A stretch of DNA of 16,477 bases from contig JALNWS010000084.1 of assembly GCA_023230755.1 (NCBI GenBank), positions 1-16,477 of the forward strand. The letters run 5' to 3'. The stretch is from Azoarcus sp. (GTDB lineage: Bacteria > Pseudomonadota > Gammaproteobacteria > Burkholderiales > Rhodocyclaceae). Both the position numbers and the translations under genes were made by a program. The notes beneath the pieces were generated by a model. The model did no database searches, was not told the origin of the DNA, and saw nothing but the letters and a program-made list of their open reading frames with translations. This document shows, piece by piece, positions 8,297-16,422 of this stretch. Position 1 is the first letter of the stretch, and every line of letters starts with the position of its first letter.

Positions 8297-11200
8297 TCAG
8301 GCGCTCAGCAGACGCGCCGGCAAGCCCTGACGCACCGCCGTGCCGGATAGCCCATCCACCCAGACCGCCTCGTTTCCACGGGTCGGATCGGGCAACCCGA
8401 GATCGTTGAGGTTGATGCCAGCGCGCAGGTCCGGACGTTCGGGCTGCGACTGCTCCCCGATGCGGTGCGCACGCGCGCCGAGCTCGCGGTGGCCGTAGCC
8501 ATGCTCTACCGCAAGCACGCCGCGCATCACCCCTTCGTGCACGATCACGGTACACCGCGCCTCGCCCCCCGGCGTCTGGATGCGTGCCTCGTCACCACTG
8601 TCCAGGCCCAGCTTCGCCGCGTCATCGGGATGCACGATCACCGGATTGTCCGGATGCAGGCCGGTAATACGGGTGGCAATGCTGTAGGAGTTCTGCAGCG
8701 GCGACTTGTAGCTCACCACCAGCAGCGGCCAATCTGCCTCGCCATGAATCTGGCGCATCGGCGTACCGTCGGCAAACGCCGGCGGTTGCCACGTGGCACA
8801 GCCCGCGAAGGACTTTCCGGTCAGCGTGTTGCGGCTGCCGGAGAGGGAATCGTTCCACAGCCACAAGGGCTTGGTGAAGCGGTGGGTCTGCCAGTCGGGA
8901 TGTTCAGGGTCCTGCGCCTCACCGGCCGGCTGATAACGCCCCCCGCGTGTAAGCAGGAAGGCAACCTTGCGCCACTCCTCAGGCTTGAGCGTCGTCTCGA
9001 GCGCCGGGCGCAGACGATCGACGCCCGATAGCGCCATGTCCTCGTCGCTGGCGTCGCCCACTGGCGCTTTTCCGGCAAATGCCACATTGGCGGCACCACG
9101 CAGATACCAGTCTTCCGGTCGCTCCAGCGGCAGGCGATTGCCTTCCATGTCGGCGAGTCCTTCCGGGCCGAAACCCGGCAGATTCATTGCCTTGGCAAGC
9201 GCGATATAGAAGGTTTCCATGCCCACCGGCTGCCCGTCCCCCGCCTTCTGTGCCCTGGGCTCGACCACCGGCCAGCGTGCGGTGCTGGCCTTGGTCGGAA
9301 TCGCGCCCCACGGTGCAGCCCAGCCCCAGCTCTCGTACATCAGGGAATCCGGCACGATGTAGTCGGCGAAGGCGTTGCTCTCGTTGATGAGCGGGTCAAC
9401 CGAGACGATCAGCGGCAGCTTCTTCGGGTCCGCAAAGTCCTTTTCGATCAGCTGGCGAACACCGGGGATGCTGTACAGCGGGTTGCAGCTCCACAGGATC
9501 AGCGCCTTCAGGCCGTAGGGGTAGCCGCGCAATGCCGCAGGCAACCATTCGGTGCCCAGCCCCACCGCATTCGGAAACCAGGCGTCGCGCGAGGGGTAAG
9601 GCTTGCCCTCGGCCTTGCGCCGGGCGAACTCGGCCGAACGCTCGTAGGCGGCGTTGCGTCCAAGCGGTACGCCATGAGGCTTGACCTGTCCGGGGAAGCT
9701 CTCGAGGTTGTAGCGCGGACCTGCGCCGGCATCCTTGAACGGACCGCCATTCATGGCGAAACCGCCCTTCCAGTTGAGATTACCGATCAGCGCATTGAGC
9801 GTGACCACCGAATAGGCGTTGTAGAAACCATTGCCTCCCATCATGCCGCCATGGGCAACCGCGCTTGCCTTGCGGCCGTGGCGGGTGAATTCGTCCGCCA
9901 GGCCGGTGATCACCTCGACCGGGATGCCGCAGATCCGGGAATACTCTGCCAGCGCCTCCTTCAGGGCGGATTCGCGCAGGAGTTCGAACGATGTCTTCAG
10001 CAACACCGGCTCGTCGCCGACGCTCACTGTCAGCCCGGCCGCCTCCAGGGGCACCGCCCCCGCGGCCGATTCCGCAGCAAGCGGTTGGCCGTCCGGCCCG
10101 ATCACCAGATAGGGGTCGGCATCCTTGTAGCGGTCGGCCTCTGCCAACGCCATGCCGATGTCAGAACCACGCAGGAAGCGCCCCTGCCGCGGGTGCCCGT
10201 CCTGTGCGATCACCAGCCAGCTCGCGTTGGTGAAAGAGGGCTCGCCCCCGGCCTCGGCCGCTCGCAGGTTCGGGTAGCTCAGGTATGCAGTATTGACCCG
10301 ATTGTTCTCGAACATCCAGCGCATCATGCCCATCACCAGCGCGCCATCGGTGCCGGGGCGGATCGGGACCCAGCGCCCGCGTTCGGCGCAGGCGAGATTG
10401 TTCGAGTTGTTCAGTACCGGATCGACCACCACGTAGTCGAGCGTGCCCGCGGCGCGCCCCTTCGCGAGCTTGGTGCCGGTGATCTTGAACGGATTGCCGG
10501 CGTTGCCGGGCGCGGTGCCGATGAACAGCGCGAACTCGGCGTTGTCGAGATCGGGCTTGGCGTGCGGCATGCGCTTCAGATCGCCGAACAGCGCCCCTGA
10601 ACCGGCGCGGTAGGCACCGCCACAGTAGGAACCGTGGCCGACATGGTTCAGCGTACCGTAGGCCTTGTTCCAGAAACGCTGGCTGAACATGTCGCGCCCA
10701 TCCTTGACGCTGGTGAACACCGCGACCTGGTTCACCTTCGGCCCCAGTTCCGGTGCGTCGGGATCGATCGGCGTCTTCAGGTCGCGCAGGGCGGCCAGGC
10801 CTTCCACATGTCCTTCGCCAAACAGATCGCCGCCTTCAGTGACTTCCTTCACCAGCTGTTCGAAGGAGATCGGCTGCCACTTTCCGCTATTGCGCGGTCC
10901 TACGCGCTTGAGCGGCGTCAGCACGCGGAACGGCGAGTTCATCTGATCCATCGCCGCATTGCCGCGCCCGCAGGCGGTCGAGCGTCCAGCCAGCCCCTTG
11001 TCCTGGAAGCGCGACAGCGCAATCATGCTCTCCTTCACCGACGCCTTCATCGGCAGATGCGGGTCGGTAGACAGCGGGCTGTATGGATTGCCGCTGACGC
11101 GAATGATCCTGCCACTCGGCTTGTCGACCCGTACCCGCACGCTGCAAAGCGTGGTGCAGCCCAGGCAGGCGGTGTAGCTGACCTGCTGATCGGGGTTGGG

Positions 11201-11395
11201 CGTGAACTCACCGCTCACCGGGTCGACCGTGTATTCCGGCGCGGCGGAGTGACCGTGTATATGGCGGCCCTCGGCGATCTTCTTGTCCGCCGGATCGGTG
11301 AAGTTGTGCACCATCCGGCCCAGCGTCTGCGAGAAGCCGGCAGCAAAGGCGGCCAGACCACCCGCGGCAATGATTTCACGACGTTCGATTTTCAT
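8297..11395 (-). CDS. ttrA: Tetrathionate reductase catalytic subunit TtrA (molybdopterin, 4Fe-4S)
   Basis: Encodes 1032 residues, close to the ~1020 of Salmonella TtrA, in the DMSO-reductase superfamily. It should reduce tetrathionate to thiosulfate at the periplasmic face. The N-terminus has an RR pair and a hydrophobic stretch (ERREIIAAGGLAAFAAG), a weakened Tat signal lacking the usual SRRxFLK. A 4Fe-4S site is formed by Cys77, Cys80, Cys84 (CLGCTTLC) and Cys142 (ACGRG). The likely molybdenum ligand is Cys258 in GSYCGGAY. Cofactor-binding stretches include FIGTAPGNAGNPFK, MMGGNGFYNAYS and LWSCNPLYS. The C-terminal molybdopterin-binding barrel includes NPVIVHPDDAAKLGL. Start at 11395: AAGGAG (complement of 11402-11407) is well spaced. 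It is the last gene of ttrBCA, 24 bp after ttrC. Related sulfur-oxyanion or arsenate reductases are possible, but the TtrSR partners favour tetrathionate. Confidence 0.93.
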   Translation of the reverse strand: MKIERREIIAAGGLAAFAAGFSQTLGRMVHNFTDPADKKIAEGRHIHGHSAAPEYTVDPVSGEFTPNPDQQVSYTACLGCTTLCSVRVRVDKPSGRIIRVSGNPYSPLSTDPHLPMKASVKESMIALSRFQDKGLAGRSTACGRGNAAMDQMNSPFRVLTPLKRVGPRNSGKWQPISFEQLVKEVTEGGDLFGEGHVEGLAALRDLKTPIDPDAPELGPKVNQVAVFTSVKDGRDMFSQRFWNKAYGTLNHVGHGSYCGGAYRAGSGALFGDLKRMPHAKPDLDNAEFALFIGTAPGNAGNPFKITGTKLAKGRAAGTLDYVVVDPVLNNSNNLACAERGRWVPIRPGTDGALVMGMMRWMFENNRVNTAYLSYPNLRAAEAGGEPSFTNASWLVIAQDGHPRQGRFLRGSDIGMALAEADRYKDADPYLVIGPDGQPLAAESAAGAVPLEAAGLTVSVGDEPVLLKTSFELLRESALKEALAEYSRICGIPVEVITGLADEFTRHGRKASAVAHGGMMGGNGFYNAYSVVTLNALIGNLNWKGGFAMNGGPFKDAGAGPRYNLESFPGQVKPHGVPLGRNAAYERSAEFARRKAEGKPYPSRDAWFPNAVGLGTEWLPAALRGYPYGLKALILWSCNPLYSIPGVRQLIEKDFADPKKLPLIVSVDPLINESNAFADYIVPDSLMYESWGWAAPWGAIPTKASTARWPVVEPRAQKAGDGQPVGMETFYIALAKAMNLPGFGPEGLADMEGNRLPLERPEDWYLRGAANVAFAGKAPVGDASDEDMALSGVDRLRPALETTLKPEEWRKVAFLLTRGGRYQPAGEAQDPEHPDWQTHRFTKPLWLWNDSLSGSRNTLTGKSFAGCATWQPPAFADGTPMRQIHGEADWPLLVVSYKSPLQNSYSIATRITGLHPDNPVIVHPDDAAKLGLDSGDEARIQTPGGEARCTVIVHEGVMRGVLAVEHGYGHRELGARAHRIGEQSQPERPDLRAGINLNDLGLPDPTRGNEAVWVDGLSGTAVRQGLPARLLSA

Positions 11396-11419
11396 GATCT
11401 GCTCCTTGGTCGCGGGCGC

Positions 11420-12517
11420 TCAGGCGCCGGCCTTGGGGGTGCTGCCGGCGCCAAGACGGTCGAGCGGCAACACGGTAGTGATGAGGACATAGAGGAAGAT
11501 GCACAGGCCGGCCGTGCCAACGATGCCAAGCACACCTTCCGGGCCGAGCGGCAGCGAGTAGCTGTAGTAGCCCGCGCCGGTCTTGGGAATCTCCTGACCG
11601 CCGATGAAGATGCTCCAGCGCATCATCCAGGCGGAATGCAGGGCCAACAAACCGATCAGCAGACCCGAACCGGGCCGTTTCCAGGCCAGGAGCATCGTCA
11701 CCACAGTCGCGGCAACCGCCCACACCGCGGCGAGCTGCCAGTTGGCCGACGCCCCCGCTTCTGCCAGCGCACGGGCATGGATCGACGACTGGCCGCTAAG
11801 CCCCAGCACCAGCCACACCGCGCCGAGCACCAGTGCAATCAACTGGCTGATGGCCAGCGCATCGGCCAGACGCCGGGTTGCCGCGGAATCGGCCACGCTG
11901 AGCCGGTTGAACAACAGGGTCAGTCCCACCGCCCCCGCAAACGCGGTGACGAAGAACTGCAGCGGCAGCAGCGGGGTGTTCCACAACGGACGCGCTTTCA
12001 CCACCGCGACCTCGACACCGGTATACAGCGCCACCAGCGCCGCCCCCACGAAAGCCACCAGCGCCGCCACCTTCAGGGCCCCCCGACTCTCCAGTCCACC
12101 ATAGGAAAGCACGCGGGCGAGCCCGGCCAGCTTGCCGCCGGACGCCCCATGGCGGGCAAGGTCGGGGCGGAAAGCGAGCCACGCATACAGCACCAGACCG
12201 CCGAGGTAGACCGGAATGAAGAAGGCGCCCCTGGACATCCACGAGCTCGGGGTGAAGTAAGCGTAGAAATGCCAGAAGCGCCCCGGCTGATGCAGGTCGG
12301 CAAGCAGGGCGACCGGCGCCGCCATACCGCAGATCAGCGCGCCCACCAGCGCCAGGCGGGAGATCCCGCCCCAGCCCGGCCGCTGAAACACGACGCCGGG
12401 CAGCGACAGCAGATAGGCGCCGTAGGAAAGCCCGATCAGAAAGAAGTACTGCACCGCCCACGGCAGCCAGGCTACCTCACGGGCGACATTGATGGTCTCG
12501 ACAACATTCGCATTCAT
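11420..12517 (-). CDS. ttrC: Tetrathionate reductase membrane subunit TtrC (NrfD/PsrC family)
   Basis: Encodes 365 residues with nine hydrophobic helices, roughly 17-44, 54-74, 93-116, 147-170, 182-203, 219-241, 259-279, 284-306 and 328-351. This is the NrfD/PsrC architecture, which oxidises membrane quinol and passes electrons to a ferredoxin partner. Family landmarks are the acidic LADLHQPGRFWHF after helix 2, YTGVEV at the end of helix 4, and the late MRWSIFIGGQEIPKTG. There is no haem or Fe-S motif, as expected. The start at 12517 has AGGAGA (complement of 12523-12528) 5 nt upstream. It sits between ttrB (18 bp gap) and ttrA (24 bp gap), so the three genes form one operon. Confidence 0.92.
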   Translation of the reverse strand: MNANVVETINVAREVAWLPWAVQYFFLIGLSYGAYLLSLPGVVFQRPGWGGISRLALVGALICGMAAPVALLADLHQPGRFWHFYAYFTPSSWMSRGAFFIPVYLGGLVLYAWLAFRPDLARHGASGGKLAGLARVLSYGGLESRGALKVAALVAFVGAALVALYTGVEVAVVKARPLWNTPLLPLQFFVTAFAGAVGLTLLFNRLSVADSAATRRLADALAISQLIALVLGAVWLVLGLSGQSSIHARALAEAGASANWQLAAVWAVAATVVTMLLAWKRPGSGLLIGLLALHSAWMMRWSIFIGGQEIPKTGAGYYSYSLPLGPEGVLGIVGTAGLCIFLYVLITTVLPLDRLGAGSTPKAGA

Positions 12518-12535
12518 GATGATCTCCTGCCTCGT

Positions 12536-13288
12536 TCAGCCGTGAAGGGCCCGTGGCTTCCACAAGGTGCCCTGCCCCTCGACCTTTCCGGCAAAGCGCT
12601 CGTCCAGCCCGATGTAGAACACCCGCGGCGAGGTCTCGAGCTCGGGTTTGAGCACCTTCAGCTGTGATTGCGCTTCCTTCAGCCGGCGTGAGAGCTCACC
12701 GTCGGGGTCATTGATGTCACCGAAGATGCGCGCACCGCCCACACAGGTTTCGACACAGGCGGGCAACAGCCCGGCATCGACGCGGTGCGCACAGAAGGTG
12801 CACTTGTCGGCCTTGTTGGTTTCGTGATTGATGAAGCGTGCGTCGTAGGGGCAGGCCTGCACGCAGTAGGCGCAGCCAACGCAGCGGTCGCCATCGATCA
12901 CGACCATGCCGTCATCGCGCTTGAAGGTGGCCCCGACCGGGCACACCGGAATGCAGGGCGGGTTGTCACAGTGGTTGCACAGGCGCGGCAACACGTAAGT
13001 ACCGGCCGGTTGCGTGCCATCGGTAAGCTTGACGCTGTAGGTCGACACCACGGTGCGGAAGCTGCCCTCGGGCACCGCGTTTTCCTGGATGCAGGCCACC
13101 GTACACGCCTGGCAACCGATGCATCTGCGCACATCGACCAGCATCGCCCACTGGTGCTTGCCACTGTTGGCGGCCATCGCAGGCAAGGGGCTCGCCGCCG
13201 CGGCGGTGACCACTGGAATGTTCTTCAAAAACGCCCTTCGCGACACCGAGGCTGGCTGGTCGGCAGTTGGGTTTGCATCGTTTCTCAT
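12536..13288 (-). CDS. ttrB: Tetrathionate reductase iron-sulfur subunit TtrB
   Basis: Encodes 250 residues from the ATG at 13288. That start leaves a Tat signal at the N-terminus (SRRAFLK at 16-22, then a hydrophobic stretch ending PAMAA) and has GGAG 7 nt upstream; an upstream in-frame ATG at 13342 adds 18 unlikely residues. Sixteen cysteines in four groups bind four 4Fe-4S clusters: CIGCQACTVAC (56-66), CNHCDNPPCIPVC (104-116), CVGCAYCVQAC (136-146), and CTFC (163-166) with CVETC (178-182). This is the DmsB/NrfC/PsrB ferredoxin family. TtrB carries electrons from TtrC to TtrA on the periplasmic side. It is the first gene of the ttrBCA operon. Confidence 0.93.
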   Translation of the reverse strand: MRNDANPTADQPASVSRRAFLKNIPVVTAAAASPLPAMAANSGKHQWAMLVDVRRCIGCQACTVACIQENAVPEGSFRTVVSTYSVKLTDGTQPAGTYVLPRLCNHCDNPPCIPVCPVGATFKRDDGMVVIDGDRCVGCAYCVQACPYDARFINHETNKADKCTFCAHRVDAGLLPACVETCVGGARIFGDINDPDGELSRRLKEAQSQLKVLKPELETSPRVFYIGLDERFAGKVEGQGTLWKPRALHG

Positions 13289-13487
13289 GATCAGACTCCG
13301 GTTTGCGGAAACGCAGGTGCACTCTAGGCCTGCCATAACCACTCAACCATCGGGGTCTTGACCAATAGTAATAGATGCTTATCCCTATAGCCGGCGCAAA
13401 CATCGCTGTGCGGGGCCGCAGACAAGGGCGCCCAGCCTCCCACACAGAAGCGGGTTATTCCCCAAGCGCTGCGCGCCTGAGCCCTCT
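13289..13487 (-). promoter_or_regulatory. Intergenic region upstream of ttrBCA with candidate promoter and operator
   Basis: These 199 bp separate ttrB from the GST gene and are the only place for the ttrBCA promoter. The AT-richest part is ~13358-13391. On the minus strand it contains TACTAT (complement of 13365-13370), a plausible -10 with no good -35, as expected of an activator-dependent promoter. Next to it is a GGTC-TT-GACC palindrome (13354-13363), and at 13409-13420 TGCGG-gg-CCGCA. Either could be a TtrR site, but I know no consensus to compare. No gene is visible here. Confidence 0.4.
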
Positions 13488-14108
13488 CTAGACGCGATAG
13501 CCCTCTTCCGCCAGCACCTGCCGTACCGCGCGCCGCGTGAGCATGCGCGTGTAGTGCGCCAGACAGTGCGGCGGCAGCGGGACATCGCTCCGGGTAGCCC
13601 AGAATTCGACATAGAACAGGGCGGCATCGGCAATCGTGAAGCGGTCGCCGACAGCGTAGTCGCGGCCGTCCAGTGCGTCGTTCATCACCGCGAAGCCCTG
13701 TTCCACGATCTCCCGCCCGCGCGCTTTCACGGCGGCGTGATCAGCCGGGCTGGGGGTGAACTTGTCGGTGGTGAAGATGCGGGCAAAGCCTTGCCCATGC
13801 ACTGTACCCACCGCATGGTTCATCACTTCGAGCACCCGCGCCTGTTCCTCGCCATCGTCCGGCAGCAACCCGCGCTTCGGCCAGTTACGGGCCAGCCACC
13901 AGGCGATCGCGACGAAATCAGTCAGCGCGGTGCCGTCATCCCGCACCAACGTCGGAATCGTGCCCTTGGGGTTGAGTGCGCGGTACGCCGCGGTATCCTG
14001 GTCACCCGCAAGAAGATTGACCAGATGCACCTCAAAAACGAGCTCGAGCTCTTCGAGCAGAATGTGAATGCCGGTGGTGCACGAACCCGGGGTCATGTAA
14101 AACTTCAT
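13488..14108 (-). CDS. Glutathione S-transferase, beta-class-like
   Basis: Encodes 206 residues from the ATG at 14108, which has AGGA about 8 nt upstream; the longer open frame to 14267 encodes implausible residues. The N-terminal thioredoxin-like domain (~1-80) has MKFYMTPGSCTTGIHILLEE with Cys10 where beta-class GSTs carry their catalytic Cys, then NPKGTIPTLVRDDG with the conserved cis-Pro and LTDFVAIAWWLA for the glutathione gamma-glutamyl end. The all-helical C-terminal domain (~90-206) holds YAVGDRFTIADAALFYVEFW, the family's N-capping/hydrophobic staple motif. It is probably a cytoplasmic glutathione-dependent detoxification or thiol-transfer enzyme; the substrate cannot be told. It lies upstream of ttrB on the same strand with a 199-bp gap, so it is likely a separate unit. 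Confidence 0.9.
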   Translation of the reverse strand: MKFYMTPGSCTTGIHILLEELELVFEVHLVNLLAGDQDTAAYRALNPKGTIPTLVRDDGTALTDFVAIAWWLARNWPKRGLLPDDGEEQARVLEVMNHAVGTVHGQGFARIFTTDKFTPSPADHAAVKARGREIVEQGFAVMNDALDGRDYAVGDRFTIADAALFYVEFWATRSDVPLPPHCLAHYTRMLTRRAVRQVLAEEGYRV

Positions 14109-14309
14109 CGGATATTCCTGTGTCAGGGCGCAGATTGCTCCTGCCCCCGATGCAAGACACGTGCCGCGCCCCGCAAGCCCCGACAAGCCCCCGCGGCCGG
14201 ATGGTGACGGCAGGGCCGGCGCACGTTTGTGCGCGTTATGCGACACGCAGCACCTGCCCTGTCGCACAAACGACCTTCGCCCGAATCACACCTCCAACCC
14301 CGCCTTCCG
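14109..14309. other. Intergenic region with two mutually exclusive inverted repeats
   Basis: These 201 bp lie between two minus-strand genes. CGTTTGTGCG (14224-14233) and CGCACAAACG (14263-14272) form a perfect 10-bp inverted repeat with a 29-nt spacer. Overlapping it, TGCGACA (14239-14245) and TGTCGCA (14260-14266) form a 7-bp stem with a 14-nt loop. The two stems share bases 14263-14266, so they cannot both form fully. No T-tract is present. Otherwise the region is GC-rich and I see no gene. Confidence 0.45.
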
Positions 14310-14660
14310 CTACGAAGCGCTGCGCAACACGCCCGCCTCGCGCAGCATGGCCTTGTAGGCTTTCATCACCGGCCGCGAAATGGCGGTTTCGGCCAGCACG
14401 CGGTGTTCATAGATTTCTGCCACCAGCGCCTCCCGCTCACCACCGCGTGCGCGTGCAATCAGGGCATGCATGTCCTCGCCCAGCAGGCGGCCGGCACGGT
14501 GGCGCGTGCTGTCGTACAGCAGTGGGATCGTGTCCTTGTCCCCCGGCCCCATCTTGCACTTGCCATCGAGAATCTTGAGCATCACCGTGGTCGTGCAGTC
14601 GATGTCCGACGGGTCCGAGAGGTGGGCCGCAGCCCATTCGACGATCTGCTTCGGCAACAT
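14310..14660 (-). CDS. Small protein of unknown function
   Basis: I do not recognise this gene. The frame is open from 14789, but the ATG at 14660 has the only good ribosome binding site (AGGGAG, 6-nt spacing), giving 116 residues: MLPKQIVEWAAAHL, SDPSDIDCTTTVMLKILDGK, then a mostly helical half with LLGEDMHALIARA, YEHRVLAETAI and PVMKAYKAMLREAGV. It has no signal peptide, membrane segment or metal-binding motif. It looks soluble, two-part and cytoplasmic. Codon use matches the neighbours and no part is low-complexity, which favours a real gene. It is divergent from lysS and upstream of the GST gene on the same strand. An earlier ATG at 14714 or 14729 is possible but lacks a clear binding site. 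Confidence 0.6.
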   Translation of the reverse strand: MLPKQIVEWAAAHLSDPSDIDCTTTVMLKILDGKCKMGPGDKDTIPLLYDSTRHRAGRLLGEDMHALIARARGGEREALVAEIYEHRVLAETAISRPVMKAYKAMLREAGVLRSAS

Positions 14661-14666
14661 CCTGGG

Positions 14667-14672
14667 CTCCCT
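14667..14672 (-). promoter_or_regulatory. Ribosome binding site deciding the start of the unknown gene
   Basis: AGGGAG (read on the minus strand) lies 6 nt before the ATG at 14660. The upstream in-frame ATGs at 14714, 14729 and 14789 lack a comparable site, so this one favours the 116-residue product. Confidence 0.5.
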
Positions 14673-14761
14673 GTCCCGGTGACTGGCCACCTTCCCGAGC
14701 AAAAAATGCGCCATCTCGCAGCTCTTCATCGGCCGCCCGCGCGTTTTTCTGCAACGCCGAT

Positions 14762-14790
14762 TTGCTACCGACTGGCGCGCCTGCGACAAT
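14762..14790 (+). promoter_or_regulatory. Likely sigma-70 promoter of lysS
   Basis: TTGCTA (14762-14767) and GACAAT (14785-14790) are separated by exactly 17 nt and match 4 of 6 positions of each consensus hexamer. The -10 ends 29 nt before the lysS ATG, which leaves a short leader of about 20 nt with no strong Shine-Dalgarno. Confidence 0.5.
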
Positions 14791-14819
14791 TACGCACTTG
14801 ATTACATTGCCGATGACTC

Positions 14820-16322
14820 ATGTCCGACCAGAACGCACCGCTTAACGCCCAGGACGAAAACCGTCTCATCGCCGAACGCCGCGAGAAACTCGCGCAATGG
14901 CGTCAGACTGGCCACGCCTTCCCCAACGACTTCTCGCGTGAGAACACCGCGGGCAAGCTCGATGAACTGTATGCCGACAAAGAACCGGAAGTCCTCGAGG
15001 CCACCCCGGTCGGGGTTCGCGTTGCCGGCCGCGTCATGCTCAAGCGCGTCATGGGCAAGGCAAGCTTCGTCACCATCCAGGATCTGTCCGGCCGCATCCA
15101 GCTTTACGTGCAGCGCGACAGCGTGGGCGAAGATGTCTATGCCGACTTCAAGCACTGGGACATCGGCGACATCGTCGGTTGCGCAGGCACCCTGTTCAAG
15201 ACCAAGACCGGCGAACTCACGGTCAAGGCCACCGAAATTCGCCTGCTCACCAAGAGCCTGCGCCCGCTGCCGGACAAGTTCCATGGCCTGACCGACCAGG
15301 AAACCAAGTACCGCCAGCGCTATGTCGACCTGATCATGAGCGAAGAGTCGCGCTTCACCTTCGTGGCACGCAGCCGCCTGGTGCAGTCGATCCGCAACTT
15401 CATGACCGGCCGCGGCTTCCTCGAAGTCGAAACGCCGATGATGCACCCCATCCCCGGTGGCGCATCGGCCAAGCCCTTCGTCACCCACCACAACGCGCTG
15501 GACATGGAACTCTTCCTGCGCATCGCGCCCGAGCTCTACCTCAAGCGCCTCGTGGTCGGTGGTTTCGAGAAGGTGTTCGAGGTCAACCGCAACTTCCGTA
15601 ACGAAGGCCTCTCGCCGCGTCACAACCCCGAATTCACCATGATGGAGTTCTACGAGGCGTACGCGAACTACCGCACGCTGATGGACTTCACCGAAGGCCT
15701 CATCCGCCACGCCGCACGCGAAGCCCTCGGCACCGAGACCTTCACCTATCAGGGCCGCGAGCTCGACCTGTCCAAGCCCTTCCATCGCCTGACCATCGTC
15801 GAAGCCATCCGCAAGTACCACCCCGGCTTCACCGTCGAGCAACTCGCCGACGCCGACTGGGTCAAGCAGAAGATCAAGGACTTCGGCGAGCCGGTAAAGG
15901 CCGGCGGCATCGGCAGCCTGCAACTGCAACTGTTCGAAGCCTGTGCCGAAGCCGAGCTGTGGGAACCCACCTACATCATCGACTACCCGGTCGAAGTCAG
16001 CCCGCTGGCCCGCGCCTCGGATTCCGACCCGGAAATCACCGAGCGCTTCGAGCTTTTCATCGTCGGCCGCGAAATCGCCAACGGCTTCTCCGAGCTCAAC
16101 GACCCCGAAGACCAGGCCGCCCGCTTCCGCGCGCAAGCCACTGCCAAGGACGCCGGCGACGAAGAAGCCATGTACTACGACGCCGACTACATCCGCGCCC
16201 TCGAATTCGGCCTGCCCCCCACAGGCGGCTGCGGCATCGGCATCGACCGCCTGGTGATGCTGCTAACCGACAGCCCGGCAATCAAGGATGTGATCCTGTT
16301 CCCGCAGATGCGATCGGAGTAA
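14820..16322 (+). CDS. lysS: Lysyl-tRNA synthetase, class II
   Basis: Encodes 500 residues, the normal bacterial class II LysRS length. It charges tRNA-Lys with lysine in the cytoplasm. The N-terminal OB-fold anticodon-binding domain covers ~64-145 (VRVAGRVMLKRVMGKASFVTIQD). The catalytic domain shows motif 1 (FLEVETPMMHPIPGGASAKPF, ~200-220), motif 2 (FEVNRNFRNEGLSPRHNPEF, ~253-272, with the conserved Arg and TMMEFYEAY after it) and motif 3 (GLPPTGGCGIGIDRLVMLL, ~464-482). The start at 14820 gives the expected MSDQNAPLNAQDENRLIAERR opening; no strong ribosome binding site precedes it. It stands alone with its own promoter and terminator; prfB, its common partner in other Proteobacteria, is not adjacent upstream. 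Confidence 0.98.
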   Translation: MSDQNAPLNAQDENRLIAERREKLAQWRQTGHAFPNDFSRENTAGKLDELYADKEPEVLEATPVGVRVAGRVMLKRVMGKASFVTIQDLSGRIQLYVQRDSVGEDVYADFKHWDIGDIVGCAGTLFKTKTGELTVKATEIRLLTKSLRPLPDKFHGLTDQETKYRQRYVDLIMSEESRFTFVARSRLVQSIRNFMTGRGFLEVETPMMHPIPGGASAKPFVTHHNALDMELFLRIAPELYLKRLVVGGFEKVFEVNRNFRNEGLSPRHNPEFTMMEFYEAYANYRTLMDFTEGLIRHAAREALGTETFTYQGRELDLSKPFHRLTIVEAIRKYHPGFTVEQLADADWVKQKIKDFGEPVKAGGIGSLQLQLFEACAEAELWEPTYIIDYPVEVSPLARASDSDPEITERFELFIVGREIANGFSELNDPEDQAARFRAQATAKDAGDEEAMYYDADYIRALEFGLPPTGGCGIGIDRLVMLLTDSPAIKDVILFPQMRSE

Positions 16323-16359
16323 GCACCCCGCTTCATCCGGCGAACAGCGCCCCACTCAG

Positions 16360-16392
16360 AACCCGCACGGCCTTTGGCTCTGCGGGTTTTTT
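16360..16392 (+). terminator. Rho-independent terminator of lysS
   Basis: AACCCGCA (16360-16367) and TGCGGGTT (16381-16388) form a perfect 8-bp stem, with an inner gcc-ttt-ggc that can extend pairing, followed directly by a six-T run (16387-16392). It lies 37 nt after the lysS stop. This is a textbook intrinsic terminator. Confidence 0.9.
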
Positions 16393-16422
16393 GTTGTTCG
16401 GCGCAAAATCAAAAAATCAAAG

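Noticed and set aside
9674..10600. Plus-strand open frame of 308 codons inside ttrA
   Set aside because: Antisense shadow of the molybdopterin subunit with no motif or binding site of its own.
10634..12667. Long plus-strand open frame (677 codons) opposite ttrA and ttrC
   Set aside because: It is antisense to two clear genes, rich in Arg, His and Gln without domains, and spans gene borders; it arises from the GC-rich third positions of the real genes.
13359..13372. Possible FNR box (TTGACCAATAGTAA) upstream of ttrB
   Set aside because: The first half-site is close to TTGAT but the second (AGTAA against ATCAA) matches poorly, so I do not claim an FNR site.
14802..16136. Long minus-strand open frame (444 codons) opposite lysS
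   Set aside because: Antisense shadow of a complete, motif-perfect LysRS gene; its Val/Gly/Asp/Glu-rich product has no recognisable domain.
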